Positions 1 to 9,177 of a stretch of 64,000 bases of DNA are shown in pieces (positions within the stretch are counted from its first letter, which is position 1; each line of letters opens with the position of its first letter). The DNA comes from Methylotenera_A sp031417915. Its GTDB lineage: Bacteria > Pseudomonadota > Gammaproteobacteria > Burkholderiales > Methylophilaceae. The stretch covers positions 13,343 through 77,342 of the forward strand of contig JANOWN010000026.1 of NCBI GenBank assembly GCA_031417915.1. The letters run 5' to 3'. The position numbers were made by a program, and so were the translations under genes. Below the pieces are notes generated by a model. That model was not told the DNA's origin and made no database searches. It saw only the letters and a program-made list of their open reading frames with translations.

Positions 1-573
1 AAAATTTGGCAACGCTTTTATGCGCGCAATCCAAGCGCGAATGTTGGGGTAAGCATCTAGCGAAATGCCGCCATCGTGCGAGAGCGCGATGTAAGGGAAG
101 CAGGCGATGTCGGCAATCGTCACGCGACCCATTTCTAGCCAGTTATTTTTGCCCAAATGTGCTTCAAAAATCGGCAGAATGTGGTTGCTGTTGGCGATTG
201 TTGTGGCTTTATCCAACTTGTAGCCAAACAAATCCACTAGCCGCGCGTCTGCTGGGCCGTGCTGCACGTTATTGGCGCTGGTAGAAAGCCATTGCATAAT
301 TTTTGCGGCGTGCGATGGGTCTTTTGGCAGCCAAGCTTCGCCCGCGTATTTGCTAGCGAGGTACACCAAAATAGCTTGAGAATCTCGCAGAATATAGCCG
401 TTGTCATCCAAAATCGGCACTTCGCCCAGTGGGTTCATGGCTAAAAATTTAGCTGTTTTGTGCTCGCCGCCCATAAAATCAGTCGCGTAAAGTTCAATAG
501 GAATGCCCGCCAAGGAGCATAGCAAGCGTACTTTGTAACAATTGCCAGAAAGCTCTAAATCGTATAATTTCAT
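1..573 (-). CDS. glutathione S-transferase family protein (3' end missing)
   Basis: Reading the minus strand from an ATG at 573 gives an open frame of 191 codons that runs off the left edge of the window, so the last residues are missing. The N-terminus (MKLYDLELSGNCYKVRLL) is the thioredoxin-like beta-alpha start of a cytosolic GST. It is followed by NPLGEVPILDDNG, with the conserved cis-Pro, and DSQAILVYLA, the glutathione-binding Ser. The C-terminal half has the helical-domain signature TIADIACFPYI. Family role: glutathione conjugation, or thiol-dependent isomerase or peroxidase chemistry in the cytoplasm; the substrate cannot be told. AGGAG-like bases just upstream (GGAGAACACC before ATG) support the start. 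Confidence 0.88.
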   Translation of the reverse strand, partial: MKLYDLELSGNCYKVRLLCSLAGIPIELYATDFMGGEHKTAKFLAMNPLGEVPILDDNGYILRDSQAILVYLASKYAGEAWLPKDPSHAAKIMQWLSTSANNVQHGPADARLVDLFGYKLDKATTIANSNHILPIFEAHLGKNNWLEMGRVTIADIACFPYIALSHDGGISLDAYPNIRAWIARIKALPNF

Positions 574-599
574 GGTGTTCTCCTCTTAAAAAGTTGTTG

Positions 600-1007
600 C
601 TATAGTAGTTGGTTAAATTCTAAAATATTGCCATCAGGATCGCGAATAAACAAAGTAATTCGGCGCGGGCTAAATTGTTTGGGGCCTTCAGTAATATCTA
701 TTTTATTGGCTTGCAGCCACTTTTCTAGCGCACCTAAATGGCTGACAACAAAAGCTAAATGTGTAATGCCTGTATATTTAATCGGCTCATCGATGAGTAT
801 ATTTCTATTATTAAGGCGTTTGCTGCCATTCATAATTAAATTAATGCGTACCCCGCTGGGGGTTTCCATCTCGTTGGCTTGTTCATCCTGAAAATACTCA
901 GTTTCGACAAAACCAAGCTGCTCATAAAATGCCCGCGAAACATCGCGATTGCTGATGCGAATGCCAATGTGATCGTAAGCTAAAATTTTTGAATAGTTGG
1001 TAAGCAT
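600..1007 (-). CDS. VOC (glyoxalase/dioxygenase fold) family protein
   Basis: A 135-residue single-domain protein of the vicinal-oxygen-chelate superfamily. It shows the paired beta-alpha-beta-beta-beta modules: DHIGIRISN near residue 12 with a metal-ligand type His, THLAFVVS near residue 83 with the second His, and the terminal IRDPDGNILEFNQ with the usual acidic ligand. Size fits a one-chain half of a dimeric glyoxalase I or fosfomycin-resistance type enzyme, but the exact reaction cannot be assigned. It is transcribed divergently from the LysR gene across an 82-bp region with a large dyad, so it is the likely target of that regulator. Confidence 0.8.
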   Translation of the reverse strand: MLTNYSKILAYDHIGIRISNRDVSRAFYEQLGFVETEYFQDEQANEMETPSGVRINLIMNGSKRLNNRNILIDEPIKYTGITHLAFVVSHLGALEKWLQANKIDITEGPKQFSPRRITLFIRDPDGNILEFNQLL

Positions 1008-1030
1008 TTTGTGCTACTTTAATACTTTCA

Positions 1031-1073
1031 TATAAAACAATAAATGCTATATAAAGCAATTAATTGTTTTATA
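1031..1073. promoter_or_regulatory. nested dyad operator between VOC and LysR genes
   Basis: An 11-bp perfect inverted repeat (TATAAAACAAT at 1031-1041, ATTGTTTTATA at 1063-1073) surrounds an inner inverted repeat TGCT/AGCA (1045-1048 and 1055-1058) with almost the same centre. It lies in the short divergent intergenic space. LysR-type regulators normally bind interrupted dyads here, so this is probably the operator for both genes (inference). Confidence 0.55.
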
Positions 1074-1089
1074 AAGTGGAGTAATTATT

Positions 1090-2037
1090 TTGGCGAAAAA
1101 AATAGATCAACTACAGCGCATGCAGTTGGTTTTGGCGATTAATGATAAAGGTAGCTTAACCGCGGCAGCGGAAGCGCTAAACAGCTCTCTGCCAACAGTG
1201 GTGCGCCAACTGGCGATGTTGGAGGCGCACTTGGGCGTTACCTTGTTTGATAGAACTACGCGCAAAATCCACATTACTGATGAAGGTATTATTTATATGG
1301 AAAGCGCGCGTCGTATTGTGGCTGAAATGGTCGATTTAGAATCGGTGCTTGGAAGCCGAAAAGGCAATGCCCTGCAAGCCAATAACCATGAGCCTTCTGG
1401 CAACATCACAATTACTGCGTCCATGATGTTTGGGCGCATGCATGTGATGCCTGTGGTAAATGCATTTATGGCGCAATATCCTCAAGTGACTGCGCAAGTT
1501 TTATTGCAAGATGCGCTGACCGATTTGGTGGAGTCGGGCATTGATGTGGCTTTTCGTATTGGTGAAATTACATTGCCAGATATTGTTGCAACCAAGCTGG
1601 GCGATGTTTCGCGCGTGGTGTGCGCCAGCCCAGATTACCTAAAAAATCATCCAGCTATTCATTTTCCCAGTGATTTAAAAAAAGCCAATGGCATTAAAAA
1701 TTTCGCGCTAAATAAAGGCAACCATTGGAAATTTTATGTAAAAAATAAAGTACAAGATATTCATGTGCCAATAAGTTTTGCCTGCAACGATATTGATGTC
1801 GCTATTCAACATTGCACAGCAGGTTTGGGCGTGGGCGTATTTTTATCTTACCAAGTAGAAAGTCTTATAAAACAAGGGGCTTTAGTGGAGATTTTGCAAG
1901 AATTTCGGCAAAAAAGTATGCCAGTTTCAATGATATATCCAAATGCAAAACGCCATTTGGCGCGCACCAGTTTTTTTATCGATTTTGCAAAAGAAACGCT
2001 GCGCGCTAAGTTTGATAGTGGTTTTGCACTAAAATAA
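1090..2037 (+). CDS. LysR family transcriptional regulator
   Basis: A 315-residue regulator with an N-terminal winged helix-turn-helix. GSLTAAAEALNSSLPTVVRQ at about residues 18-37 is the classic LysR HTH, followed by LEAHLGVTLFDRTTRKIHIT. The rest is a periplasmic-binding-protein-like effector domain. TTG is chosen as start because GGAG at 1078-1081 is well spaced from it and the conserved N-terminus begins there. Probable role: autoregulation and control of the divergent VOC gene through the dyad at 1031-1073. The effector is unknown. Confidence 0.9.
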   Translation: MAKKIDQLQRMQLVLAINDKGSLTAAAEALNSSLPTVVRQLAMLEAHLGVTLFDRTTRKIHITDEGIIYMESARRIVAEMVDLESVLGSRKGNALQANNHEPSGNITITASMMFGRMHVMPVVNAFMAQYPQVTAQVLLQDALTDLVESGIDVAFRIGEITLPDIVATKLGDVSRVVCASPDYLKNHPAIHFPSDLKKANGIKNFALNKGNHWKFYVKNKVQDIHVPISFACNDIDVAIQHCTAGLGVGVFLSYQVESLIKQGALVEILQEFRQKSMPVSMIYPNAKRHLARTSFFIDFAKETLRAKFDSGFALK

Positions 2038-2201
2038 TTCTCAAATATAGCGATATAGCGCCAGTTGAATCTTGCCGAAAACGCAGTTCTAGGCAATAAT
2101 TAAACACTTTATAAAAACAGCGTTAAAAGCTTGTTTTTACAGATTTCAACACGGTTTTGTTATCAAAGCCGACAAAGTTTTAGCTAACTAGGGAGAATAT
2201 T

Positions 2202-4184
2202 ATGGCAACGCGTAATGATTTAGCCAACGCCATCCGTGCGCTGGCAATGGATGCAGTACAAAAAGCAAATTCTGGCCACCCAGGCGCACCTATGGGCATG
2301 GCGGAGATTGCTGAAGAATTATGGAACCACCATTTAAGCCATAACCCGAACAACCCACAATGGGCTAATCGCGACCGTTTTGTGCTTTCTAATGGGCACG
2401 GTTCAATGTTGATCTATTCATTGCTGCACCTTACGGGCTATAACTTGCCGATGAGCGAGCTACAAAGTTTCCGCCAATTGCATTCAAAATGTGCAGGCCA
2501 CCCAGAATACGGCTATGCGCCTGGCGTTGAAACCACCACCGGCCCACTTGGCCAAGGTATTGCCAACGGCGTGGGTTTTGCCATGGCGGAAAAATTACTT
2601 GCTGAGCAATTTAACAAACCAGGCCATGCGATTGTTGACCACGATACTTATGTGTTTTTGGGCGATGGTTGCATGATGGAAGGCGTTTCGCATGAGGCGT
2701 GCGCGCTTGCTGGCACTTGGGGCTTGGGTAAATTAACCGCGTTTTGGGATGACAACGGCATCTCGATTGATGGCCACATTGAAGGCTGGTACACCGACGA
2801 CACGGCGAAACGCTTTGAATCATACGGCTGGCATGTGCAATCGGTAGATGGACATGACGTAGCTGCGATTGGTAAAGCCATTGCTGCGGCGAAAAAAGTC
2901 ACAGATAAACCATCATTAATTTGCTGTAAAACCATTATTGGTAAAGGCTCACCCAACAAATCAGGCAGCCACGATTGCCACGGTTCAGCATTGGGCGAGG
3001 CAGAAGTTGCTGCCACCCGCGCTGCGATTGGTTGGGCGCATGAGCCATTTGTAATTCCTGCTGATGTTTACGCAGGTTGGGATGCAAAAGCCAAAGGCGC
3101 AGCGGCCGAAGCAGCTTGGAATACTAAGTTTGCTGCTTACAAATCTGCATTTCCAGCAGAAGCGGCTGAGTTTACACGCCGTATGGCGGGTGATTTGCCA
3201 GCAAATTGGAAATCTGCAACCGATGCGTTTATTGCAGCCACTAACGAAAAAGCAGAAGGCATTTCAACCCGTAAAGCGTCACAAAACGCCATTACTGCGC
3301 TTGCGCCAATCTTGCCAGAATTTTTGGGCGGTTCGGCTGACTTAACAGGCTCTAATTTAACTTCATGCGGTAGCTTTGTGCATGTAGATGGCAAAAAAGC
3401 GGGTAACTATATTTCATACGGTGTGCGCGAGTTCGGCATGGCAGCGATTATGAACGGCATGGCACTACACGGTGGTTTATTGCCTTTCGGTGGCACATTC
3501 CATCAATTCTCAGATTACATGCGTAACGGTATGCGTATGTCTGCTTTAATGCACCAACGCGTAGTTTATGTGCTAACCCATGACTCAATCGGTCAAGGTG
3601 AAGATGGCCCAACCCATCAACCAATCGAAACCACTTCTGGGTTGCGTTATATTCCACGTATGGATGTTTGGCGTCCAGGCTCTGCAACAGAGACAGCAGT
3701 CGCTTGGGTTGCTGCGGTTGAGAAAAAAGATGGTCCTACGAGTTTGGTGCTAAGTCGCCAAAATGTATCTGGCTTGAAGCATGATACGAAAGATTTTGCA
3801 GCAATTCGCAAAGGTGGCTATGTGTTGTCTGATGTTGCAGGTGCGCAAATTACCTTAATCGGCACAGGTTCAGAGCTGGAAATTGCAGTAAAAGCAGCGG
3901 CAGAATTAAACGCGGCTGGCGTGAAAACCCGCGTGGTTTCTATGCCTTCAACCAATGTGTTCGATCGCCAAGATCAAGCTTACAAAGACAGCGTTTTAAC
4001 CAAGGGCAGTAAACGCGTGTCAATTGAGGCTGGCATCACCGATTTTTGGCGCAAATATGTGGGCTTGGATGGCGCATCTGTGGGTATTGATACCTTCGGT
4101 GAATCTGCTCCAGGCGGCGCGCTATACAAACACTTTGGCTTTACAGTAGAAAATTTGGTTGCTGTTGCTAAATCTGTGTTGTAA
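2202..4184 (+). CDS. tkt: transketolase
   Basis: The 660-residue length is standard for bacterial transketolase. It transfers two-carbon ketol units between sugar phosphates using thiamine diphosphate, in the pentose-phosphate or (in methylotrophs) ribulose-monophosphate rearrangement steps. Visible motifs: SGHPGAPMGMA near residue 24, the ThDP/Mg motif GDG at 154 continuing to an N-containing DDNGISIDG, catalytic Glu410 in GVREFGMA, and SIGQGEDGPTHQP in the pyrimidine domain. A good ribosome site (GGGAGAA) precedes ATG. A strong terminator follows, so tkt is probably a single transcription unit although gap and pgk lie just downstream. Confidence 0.97.
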   Translation: MATRNDLANAIRALAMDAVQKANSGHPGAPMGMAEIAEELWNHHLSHNPNNPQWANRDRFVLSNGHGSMLIYSLLHLTGYNLPMSELQSFRQLHSKCAGHPEYGYAPGVETTTGPLGQGIANGVGFAMAEKLLAEQFNKPGHAIVDHDTYVFLGDGCMMEGVSHEACALAGTWGLGKLTAFWDDNGISIDGHIEGWYTDDTAKRFESYGWHVQSVDGHDVAAIGKAIAAAKKVTDKPSLICCKTIIGKGSPNKSGSHDCHGSALGEAEVAATRAAIGWAHEPFVIPADVYAGWDAKAKGAAAEAAWNTKFAAYKSAFPAEAAEFTRRMAGDLPANWKSATDAFIAATNEKAEGISTRKASQNAITALAPILPEFLGGSADLTGSNLTSCGSFVHVDGKKAGNYISYGVREFGMAAIMNGMALHGGLLPFGGTFHQFSDYMRNGMRMSALMHQRVVYVLTHDSIGQGEDGPTHQPIETTSGLRYIPRMDVWRPGSATETAVAWVAAVEKKDGPTSLVLSRQNVSGLKHDTKDFAAIRKGGYVLSDVAGAQITLIGTGSELEIAVKAAAELNAAGVKTRVVSMPSTNVFDRQDQAYKDSVLTKGSKRVSIEAGITDFWRKYVGLDGASVGIDTFGESAPGGALYKHFGFTVENLVAVAKSVL

Positions 4185-4200
4185 TCATTTGGCGGTGTAA

Positions 4201-4227
4201 AAAAGAGCCTCCGCAAGAGGCTCTTTT
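4201..4227 (+). terminator. rho-independent terminator after tkt
   Basis: An 11-bp perfect stem (AAAAGAGCCTC/GAGGCTCTTTT) with a 5-nt loop CGCAA ends in a T-run, 16 bp after the tkt stop codon. The flanking A-run and T-run mean it could also work in the other direction. Confidence 0.9.
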
Positions 4228-4350
4228 ACTTTTACTTATGCATATATAAGTTTAAGTTAAGCTAAGATTAAAAATAATTTAGTGCAGAGAGCAAACACCT
4301 TAGCGCGTGATGCGGTAAAATAGCGTTAAAAATCGTTTTAGGAAAATATC

Positions 4351-5355
4351 ATGGCAATTCGTGTAGGAATCAATGGTTACGGACGTATTGGGCGCAATGT
4401 ATTGCGCGCGGTAACGCAGGAGCGCGAATTTAGCGATATTGAAATTGTGGCGGTGAATGGCACACAAGATCTTGATTACATGGCATATATGCTGAAATTC
4501 GATTCTGTACATGGCCGGTTTAACGCCGATGTGAGTGCAGAAAATGGTCATTTAGTCATCAATGGCAAAAAAATCCGCATCACCACCGAGCGCGAGCCTG
4601 CCAACCTTGATTGGGCGGCCAGTAATGTAGATGTGCTGATTGAATCGACTGGTATATTTTTAACAAAAGAAAGCTGCCAAATTCATTTAGATCGCGGTGC
4701 GAAAAAAGTTGTGCAATCCGCGCCTAGTAAAGACGACACGCCGATGTTTGTATATGGCGTAAATCATCAAGAATATAAAAATGAGGCGATTATTTCGGCG
4801 GCTTCATGTACTACGAACGCTTTAGCGCCGCTTGCAAAAGTACTGCACGACAATTTTGGTATTAAACGCGGCTTAATGACTACCGTGCACGCGGCCACCG
4901 CTTCGCAAAAAACTGTAGACAGCACGAGTAAGAAAGATTGGCGCGGCGGGCGAGGCGTGTTCGAGAATATCATCCCATCAAGCACTGGCGCGGCTAAGGC
5001 GGTAGGAAAAGTCATTCCATCACTCAATAAAAAACTCACTGGCATGTCGCTACGCGTACCTTCTTCAGACGTTTCTGTCGTAGATTTAACCGTAGAGCTA
5101 AACAAAGAAACTACTTATGAAGCGATTTGTGCCGCTATGCAAACCGCCGCAAATGGCGAATTAAAAAGTGTGTTGGCTTACACCGAAGAAAAAATGGTTT
5201 CTACCGACTTTCGTGGCGATCCAGCCGCCTCTATTTTCGATGCTGAGGCTGGCCTCATGTTAGATTCCACCTTTGTGAAAGTGCTGGCTTGGTATGACAA
5301 TGAATATGGCTACACTTGCAATTTGTTGCGCCTAGTACAAAGCATCAGCAAGTAA
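4351..5355 (+). CDS. gap: type I glyceraldehyde-3-phosphate dehydrogenase
   Basis: 334 residues. The N-terminal Rossmann motif INGYGRIGRNVLR binds NAD(P). The catalytic cysteine is Cys153 in SCTTN, and STGAAKAVGKVIP belongs to the catalytic domain. It oxidises glyceraldehyde-3-phosphate to 1,3-bisphosphoglycerate. Erythrose-4-phosphate dehydrogenase is the main alternative for a copy near tkt and pgk, and sequence reading alone does not exclude it. Its stop codon overlaps the first possible start of pgk (TAATG), indicating a gap-pgk-purC operon with translational coupling. Confidence 0.93.
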   Translation: MAIRVGINGYGRIGRNVLRAVTQEREFSDIEIVAVNGTQDLDYMAYMLKFDSVHGRFNADVSAENGHLVINGKKIRITTEREPANLDWAASNVDVLIESTGIFLTKESCQIHLDRGAKKVVQSAPSKDDTPMFVYGVNHQEYKNEAIISAASCTTNALAPLAKVLHDNFGIKRGLMTTVHAATASQKTVDSTSKKDWRGGRGVFENIIPSSTGAAKAVGKVIPSLNKKLTGMSLRVPSSDVSVVDLTVELNKETTYEAICAAMQTAANGELKSVLAYTEEKMVSTDFRGDPAASIFDAEAGLMLDSTFVKVLAWYDNEYGYTCNLLRLVQSISK

Positions 5356-6560
5356 TGACCATGGCTACCATCATTAAAATTACCGACCTCGATTTGGCTG
5401 GCAAACGCGTATTTATTCGCTCAGACCTTAACGTACCAGTTGCGGATGGCAAAGTCACTTCTGACGCGCGCATCACGGCCAGCATGGCCACCATTGAGTT
5501 CGCGCTAAAAGCAGGTGCAAAAGTGATGGTGACTTCGCATTTGGGTCGTCCAGAAGAAGGCGTATATTCAGAGGAAAACTCACTGCAACCTGTGGCCGAT
5601 GTGATGTCAGCTAAACTTGGCAAAACTGTACGCTTGGTTAAAAACTGGCTGAGTGACGCGGCACCTGCAGGTAGTATGACGATACAAAATGGCGAGCTGA
5701 TTTTGCTAGAGAATTGTAGATTCAATATCGGCGAAAAGAAAAATAATGATGAGCTGGCCAAAAAATATGCCGCACTTTGTGACGTGTTTGTAATGGATGC
5801 ATTCGGGACTGCACACAGGGCAGAAGCGAGCACTCACGGCATTGCTAAATATGCACCAGTGGCATGTGCGGGCATTTTGCTCACCGAAGAGTTGGAAGCA
5901 TTAACCAAAGCCTTACTCAACCCAAAACGCCCCATGGTCGCGGTAGTAGGGGGTAGTAAAGTTTCTACCAAGTTGAGCGTGTTAGAAAGTTTGTCTGAAA
6001 AAGTCGACCAGCTAGTAGTGGGTGGCGGCATTGCCAATACTTTTTTAAAAGCGGTTGGATACGAAATTGGTAAGTCGCTGTGCGAAGAAGATTTGGTGCC
6101 CACTGCAAAAATGCTCATGGAAAAAATGGCCAAAAGAAACGCCAGCATACCAATCGCGGTGGATGTAGTATGTGCAAAACGATTTGCAGCAGATGCGCCA
6201 GCAACCAATAAAAACGCGGCTTCTGTGGCAGCAGATGATATGATTTTTGACATTGGCCCAGAATCTGCAGCTGAGTTGGTTAAGGTGTTGAATAATGCTG
6301 GCACCATTGTATGGAATGGCCCAGTGGGCGTATTTGAGTTTGACCAATTTGGCGAAGGCACTAAAACCATTGCTCATGCGATTGCCGACAGCAAAGCTTT
6401 TACGTTGGCGGGCGGTGGCGACACCATCGCGGCGATTCAAAAATATGGCATTGAAAATAAAATCGACTATATTTCTACCGCAGGTGGCGCATTTTTAGAG
6501 TTTTTAGAAGGTAAAAAATTACCCGCTGTAGAAATATTGGAGCTTCGCGCAATCCAATGA
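5355..6560 (+). CDS. pgk: phosphoglycerate kinase
   Basis: About 400 residues, the normal length. It transfers phosphate from 1,3-bisphosphoglycerate to ADP, using the product of the gene upstream. Motifs: RVFIRSDLNVPV near the N-terminus (substrate-binding Arg and Asp/Asn), VTSHLGRPEEG, and GGGDTIAAIQK in the C-terminal nucleotide-binding domain. Two starts are possible: the ATG at 5355 that overlaps the gap stop (TAATG), or the ATG at 5361. The overlapping one is chosen because no separate ribosome site is visible. The 3' end overlaps purC by ATGA. Confidence 0.95.
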   Translation: MTMATIIKITDLDLAGKRVFIRSDLNVPVADGKVTSDARITASMATIEFALKAGAKVMVTSHLGRPEEGVYSEENSLQPVADVMSAKLGKTVRLVKNWLSDAAPAGSMTIQNGELILLENCRFNIGEKKNNDELAKKYAALCDVFVMDAFGTAHRAEASTHGIAKYAPVACAGILLTEELEALTKALLNPKRPMVAVVGGSKVSTKLSVLESLSEKVDQLVVGGGIANTFLKAVGYEIGKSLCEEDLVPTAKMLMEKMAKRNASIPIAVDVVCAKRFAADAPATNKNAASVAADDMIFDIGPESAAELVKVLNNAGTIVWNGPVGVFEFDQFGEGTKTIAHAIADSKAFTLAGGGDTIAAIQKYGIENKIDYISTAGGAFLEFLEGKKLPAVEILELRAIQ

Positions 6561-7456
6561 GCGCGCCATTACTGCAAACCAGCATCACCAGCCTAAGACG
6601 TATTCACCAAGGTAAAGTGCGCGATATTTACGCGATTGATGATGCAACAATGTTATTAATCAGCACCGATAGGCTGTCGGCGTTCGATGTGATATTGCCC
6701 ACAGGCATTGCCAACAAAGGCGCGATGCTGACGCAAATGGCGAATTTTTGGTTTGAAAAGTTGAAACATGTTGCGCCAAATCATTTAACGGGGATTGCGC
6801 CAGAATCTGTGGTAAGTAGCCCTACAGACCTTATCCAGCTTGGTGCCAGAGCCGTTGTTGTAAAAAAATTAAAAGCATTGCCAATCGAAGCAATTGTGCG
6901 CGGTTACTTGGTGGGTAGTGGTTGGAAAGAATACAAGCAAAAAGGCACGGTTTGTGGAATTCAACTGCCAAGCGGCATGCAAGAAGCCTCAAAACTGCCA
7001 ACGCCAATATTCACCCCATCCAGCAAAGCTGCCGTGGGCGAGCATGATGAAAATATTAGTTTGGCAGATTGTGAAAAACTAATTGGCGCTGATATGGCGC
7101 AAAAAGTAGCAAAAGTGGCGATTCAACTTTACACTGAAGCTGCCGAATACGCGCTAACCAAAGGCATTATTATTGCCGATACCAAATTTGAATTTGGCCT
7201 AGATAACAACGGTGTTTTGCATGTGATGGACGAAGTGCTGACGCCAGATTCATCGCGCTTTTGGCCGCTGGAGAGTTACAAGGTGGGTAGCAATCCGCCC
7301 AGTTACGATAAGCAATATGTACGTGATTGGCTGGAAAGTATTCATTGGAACAAAGCGCCGCCCGCGCCCGCTTTGCCAAATGAAGTGGCGCAAAAAACAA
7401 GTGAAAAATACATGGAAGCTTTTGAAAAATTAACGGGCAAGCAGCTAGTCGTTTAG
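6557..7456 (+). CDS. purC: phosphoribosylaminoimidazole-succinocarboxamide synthase
   Basis: 299 residues, the long SAICAR synthase type found in many proteobacteria. It joins aspartate to CAIR with ATP in purine synthesis. Motifs: HQGKVRDIYAIDD at the N-terminus, the STDRLSAFDV loop, VVVKKLKALPIEAIVRGYL, and DTKFEFG and DEVLTPDSSRFW, which carry the acidic metal and substrate ligands. Translationally coupled to pgk by an ATGA overlap; this glycolysis-purine pairing recurs in betaproteobacteria. Confidence 0.96.
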   Translation: MSAPLLQTSITSLRRIHQGKVRDIYAIDDATMLLISTDRLSAFDVILPTGIANKGAMLTQMANFWFEKLKHVAPNHLTGIAPESVVSSPTDLIQLGARAVVVKKLKALPIEAIVRGYLVGSGWKEYKQKGTVCGIQLPSGMQEASKLPTPIFTPSSKAAVGEHDENISLADCEKLIGADMAQKVAKVAIQLYTEAAEYALTKGIIIADTKFEFGLDNNGVLHVMDEVLTPDSSRFWPLESYKVGSNPPSYDKQYVRDWLESIHWNKAPPAPALPNEVAQKTSEKYMEAFEKLTGKQLVV

Positions 7457-7488
7457 CAACTAATTCGATTTTAAAGAATCCTAAACGC

Positions 7489-7761
7489 GTGAAAGAAAAA
7501 TTAAAAAAAATCGCAGCGCAACTAAAAGCCGAATTTGAATTTTATCGGCGCTTGCAAAAGCATCCCCAAACCCCTGTTTTAGCCAAGGCTTTATTGTGGT
7601 TAGCCATTGGCTATTTATTGATGCCATTCGATTTAATCCCCGATTTTCTGCCTGTCATCGGCCAGTTAGATGAGCTGGTGATTATTCCATTACTGTTATA
7701 CTTTGTACTTAAACTAACGCCGACAGATGTCATTGCGGCATGTAAAGGTGAGCAGGCATAA
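7489..7761 (+). CDS. YkvA/DUF1232 family small membrane protein
   Basis: A 90-residue protein with a basic N-terminus and the DUF1232 signature ALLWLAIGYLLMPFDLIPD followed by FLPVIGQLDELVII. This forms one or two hydrophobic helices around the conserved acidic loop. GTG is used as start; the upstream sequence offers only a weak AAAGAAT ribosome site. The stop overlaps the next gene's start (TAATG), so it is co-translated with the DedA protein. The function of the family is not established. Confidence 0.78.
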   Translation: MKEKLKKIAAQLKAEFEFYRRLQKHPQTPVLAKALLWLAIGYLLMPFDLIPDFLPVIGQLDELVIIPLLLYFVLKLTPTDVIAACKGEQA

Positions 7762-8408
7762 TGGACTATTTGATACAAACGTGGCAAATGATCTTGAATT
7801 TTGATGCGCATTTGCCGCAGCTGGTCGCCATGCATGCGAATTTGGTTTATGTGATTTTGTTTGCGGTGATTTTTCTAGAAATTGGCGTTTTGCCATTTTT
7901 CTTTCTGCCAGCAAATCCGTTTTTGTTTGTATGTGGCACGGTGTGGGCGGCTTCCGGCTTGAGTATTTTGTTGCTGTTAATCGCGCTGATTGCCGCTGCT
8001 ATTTTGGGTAATTTGTGTGGTTATTGGCTGGGAAAAACGGTTGGTCAGGCATTTTTTGTGAATTATTTAAAATGGCCAAACCAAGCGGCTTTAGAGAAAA
8101 CGCACAATTTCTACGATAAACATGGCGAAAAAGGTTTTTTGGCCTCTTTATTTTTGCCAGTCATTCGTACAGTTGCGCCGTTTCTAGCGGGCGTGACTGG
8201 TATGAGCTTTATAAAATTTACGCGCTCCGTCTCATTAGGCGCGATTATTTGGGTGCTGATTTGTGTGCTAGCGGGCTACTTTTTTGGCAATATTCCCATC
8301 ATTAAAAATCACTTAGGCTTAGTTACTTTGCTGGGTTTGGGCTTAGTCATACTCGCGTTTTTACTTAAAAAAGTGTGGGATATGTTTATAAAACCTCGAA
8401 ATTCCTAA
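7761..8408 (+). CDS. DedA family membrane protein (VTT domain)
   Basis: 215 residues with several membrane helices and the DedA/SNARE-associated core: FLEIGVLPFFFLPANPFLF near residue 33, the amphipathic GEKGFLASLFLPVIRTVAPF region with the conserved Arg, and AGVTGMSFIKF. DedA proteins are inner-membrane proteins linked to phospholipid carrier recycling and proton-dependent membrane homeostasis. Coupled to the DUF1232 gene by TAATG overlap. No partner that narrows the function is visible. Confidence 0.85.
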   Translation: MDYLIQTWQMILNFDAHLPQLVAMHANLVYVILFAVIFLEIGVLPFFFLPANPFLFVCGTVWAASGLSILLLLIALIAAAILGNLCGYWLGKTVGQAFFVNYLKWPNQAALEKTHNFYDKHGEKGFLASLFLPVIRTVAPFLAGVTGMSFIKFTRSVSLGAIIWVLICVLAGYFFGNIPIIKNHLGLVTLLGLGLVILAFLLKKVWDMFIKPRNS

Positions 8409-8475
8409 TTATTGCAATAATCTAGCAACAATCTTGACTTATAATTGCGCCTTTTCAAACTAGGACTTATTCAAT

Positions 8476-9024
8476 ATGTCTTTAAATTTAGTCCCCTCTG
8501 GCAAAGATTTGCCGCGCGATTTCAACGTGATTATCGAAATTCCCATGCAGGGCGACCCTGTAAAATATGAAGTGGACAAAGAAACAGGCGCGCTGTTTGT
8601 GGATCGTTTCATGGGTACGTCGATGCAATATCCGTGTAATTATGGCTATATTCCGCACACACTGGCCGATGATGGCGACCCTGTAGATGTGCTGGTGATT
8701 ACGCCAGTGCCTTTGTTGCCAGGCGTGGTGGTGCGCTGCCGCCCATTAGGTATGTTGCAAATGACCGATGAAGCGGGTGGCGATGCTAAATTATTGGCCG
8801 TTCCAGTTGAAAAAGTATGTGGTTTATACGCTTACCAAAAAACTTATTTAGATGTTTCACCTTGGCGTTTGGAGATGATTTCACACTTTTTTGAACATTA
8901 CAAAGATTTAGACAAAGGCAAATGGGTAAAAATTGAAGGCTGGGTTGGGATTGAAGAGGCGCATAAAGAAATTATGGATGGCGTGGCGCGCTATAATTCG
9001 GCTGAAGTGAAGCCTGCGTTTTAA
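8476..9024 (+). CDS. ppa: inorganic pyrophosphatase (soluble, family I)
   Basis: 182 residues. It hydrolyses cytoplasmic PPi. Family I motifs: IEIPMQGDPVKYEVDK, then GYIPHTLADDGDPVDVLV, which carries the D-x-D-P-x-D-V-L metal-ligand cluster. The C-terminus (GKWVKIEGW) carries the conserved Lys and Trp. A terminator follows. A second, ion-pumping pyrophosphatase (hppA) lies close by on the opposite strand, so the cell has both a soluble and an energy-conserving route for PPi. Confidence 0.96.
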   Translation: MSLNLVPSGKDLPRDFNVIIEIPMQGDPVKYEVDKETGALFVDRFMGTSMQYPCNYGYIPHTLADDGDPVDVLVITPVPLLPGVVVRCRPLGMLQMTDEAGGDAKLLAVPVEKVCGLYAYQKTYLDVSPWRLEMISHFFEHYKDLDKGKWVKIEGWVGIEEAHKEIMDGVARYNSAEVKPAF

Positions 9025-9049
9025 AACAAAATTTACGTCCCACACTTAC

Positions 9050-9076
9050 AAAAGCCTTGGTTTTTCCAAGGCTTTT
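9050..9076 (+). terminator. rho-independent terminator after ppa
   Basis: An 11-bp stem AAAAGCCTTGG/CCAAGGCTTTT with loop TTTTT, followed by T residues, begins 26 bp after the ppa stop. Confidence 0.88.
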
Positions 9077-9113
9077 TACTTTTATCTTTAATGCATGAGT
9101 TGATAAAAATATT

Positions 9114-9146
9114 CCCTGTAACCCGCATGGATATTGGATTGCAGGG
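9114..9146 (+). repeat. palindromic element A, copy 1 (intergenic)
   Basis: Core GCATGGATATTGG at 9125-9137, flanked by arms CCCTGTAA and TTGCAGGG that pair over 8 bp (one G-T). It lies between the ppa terminator and the 3' end of the VIT gene. See the finding on element A. Confidence 0.8.
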
Positions 9147-9177
9147 CAGGTGTTTTTAACAATTTTTGTGAAATAGA

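Noticed and set aside
8440..8445. TATAAT upstream of ppa
   Set aside because: No -35 hexamer at usual spacing; not enough to call a promoter.
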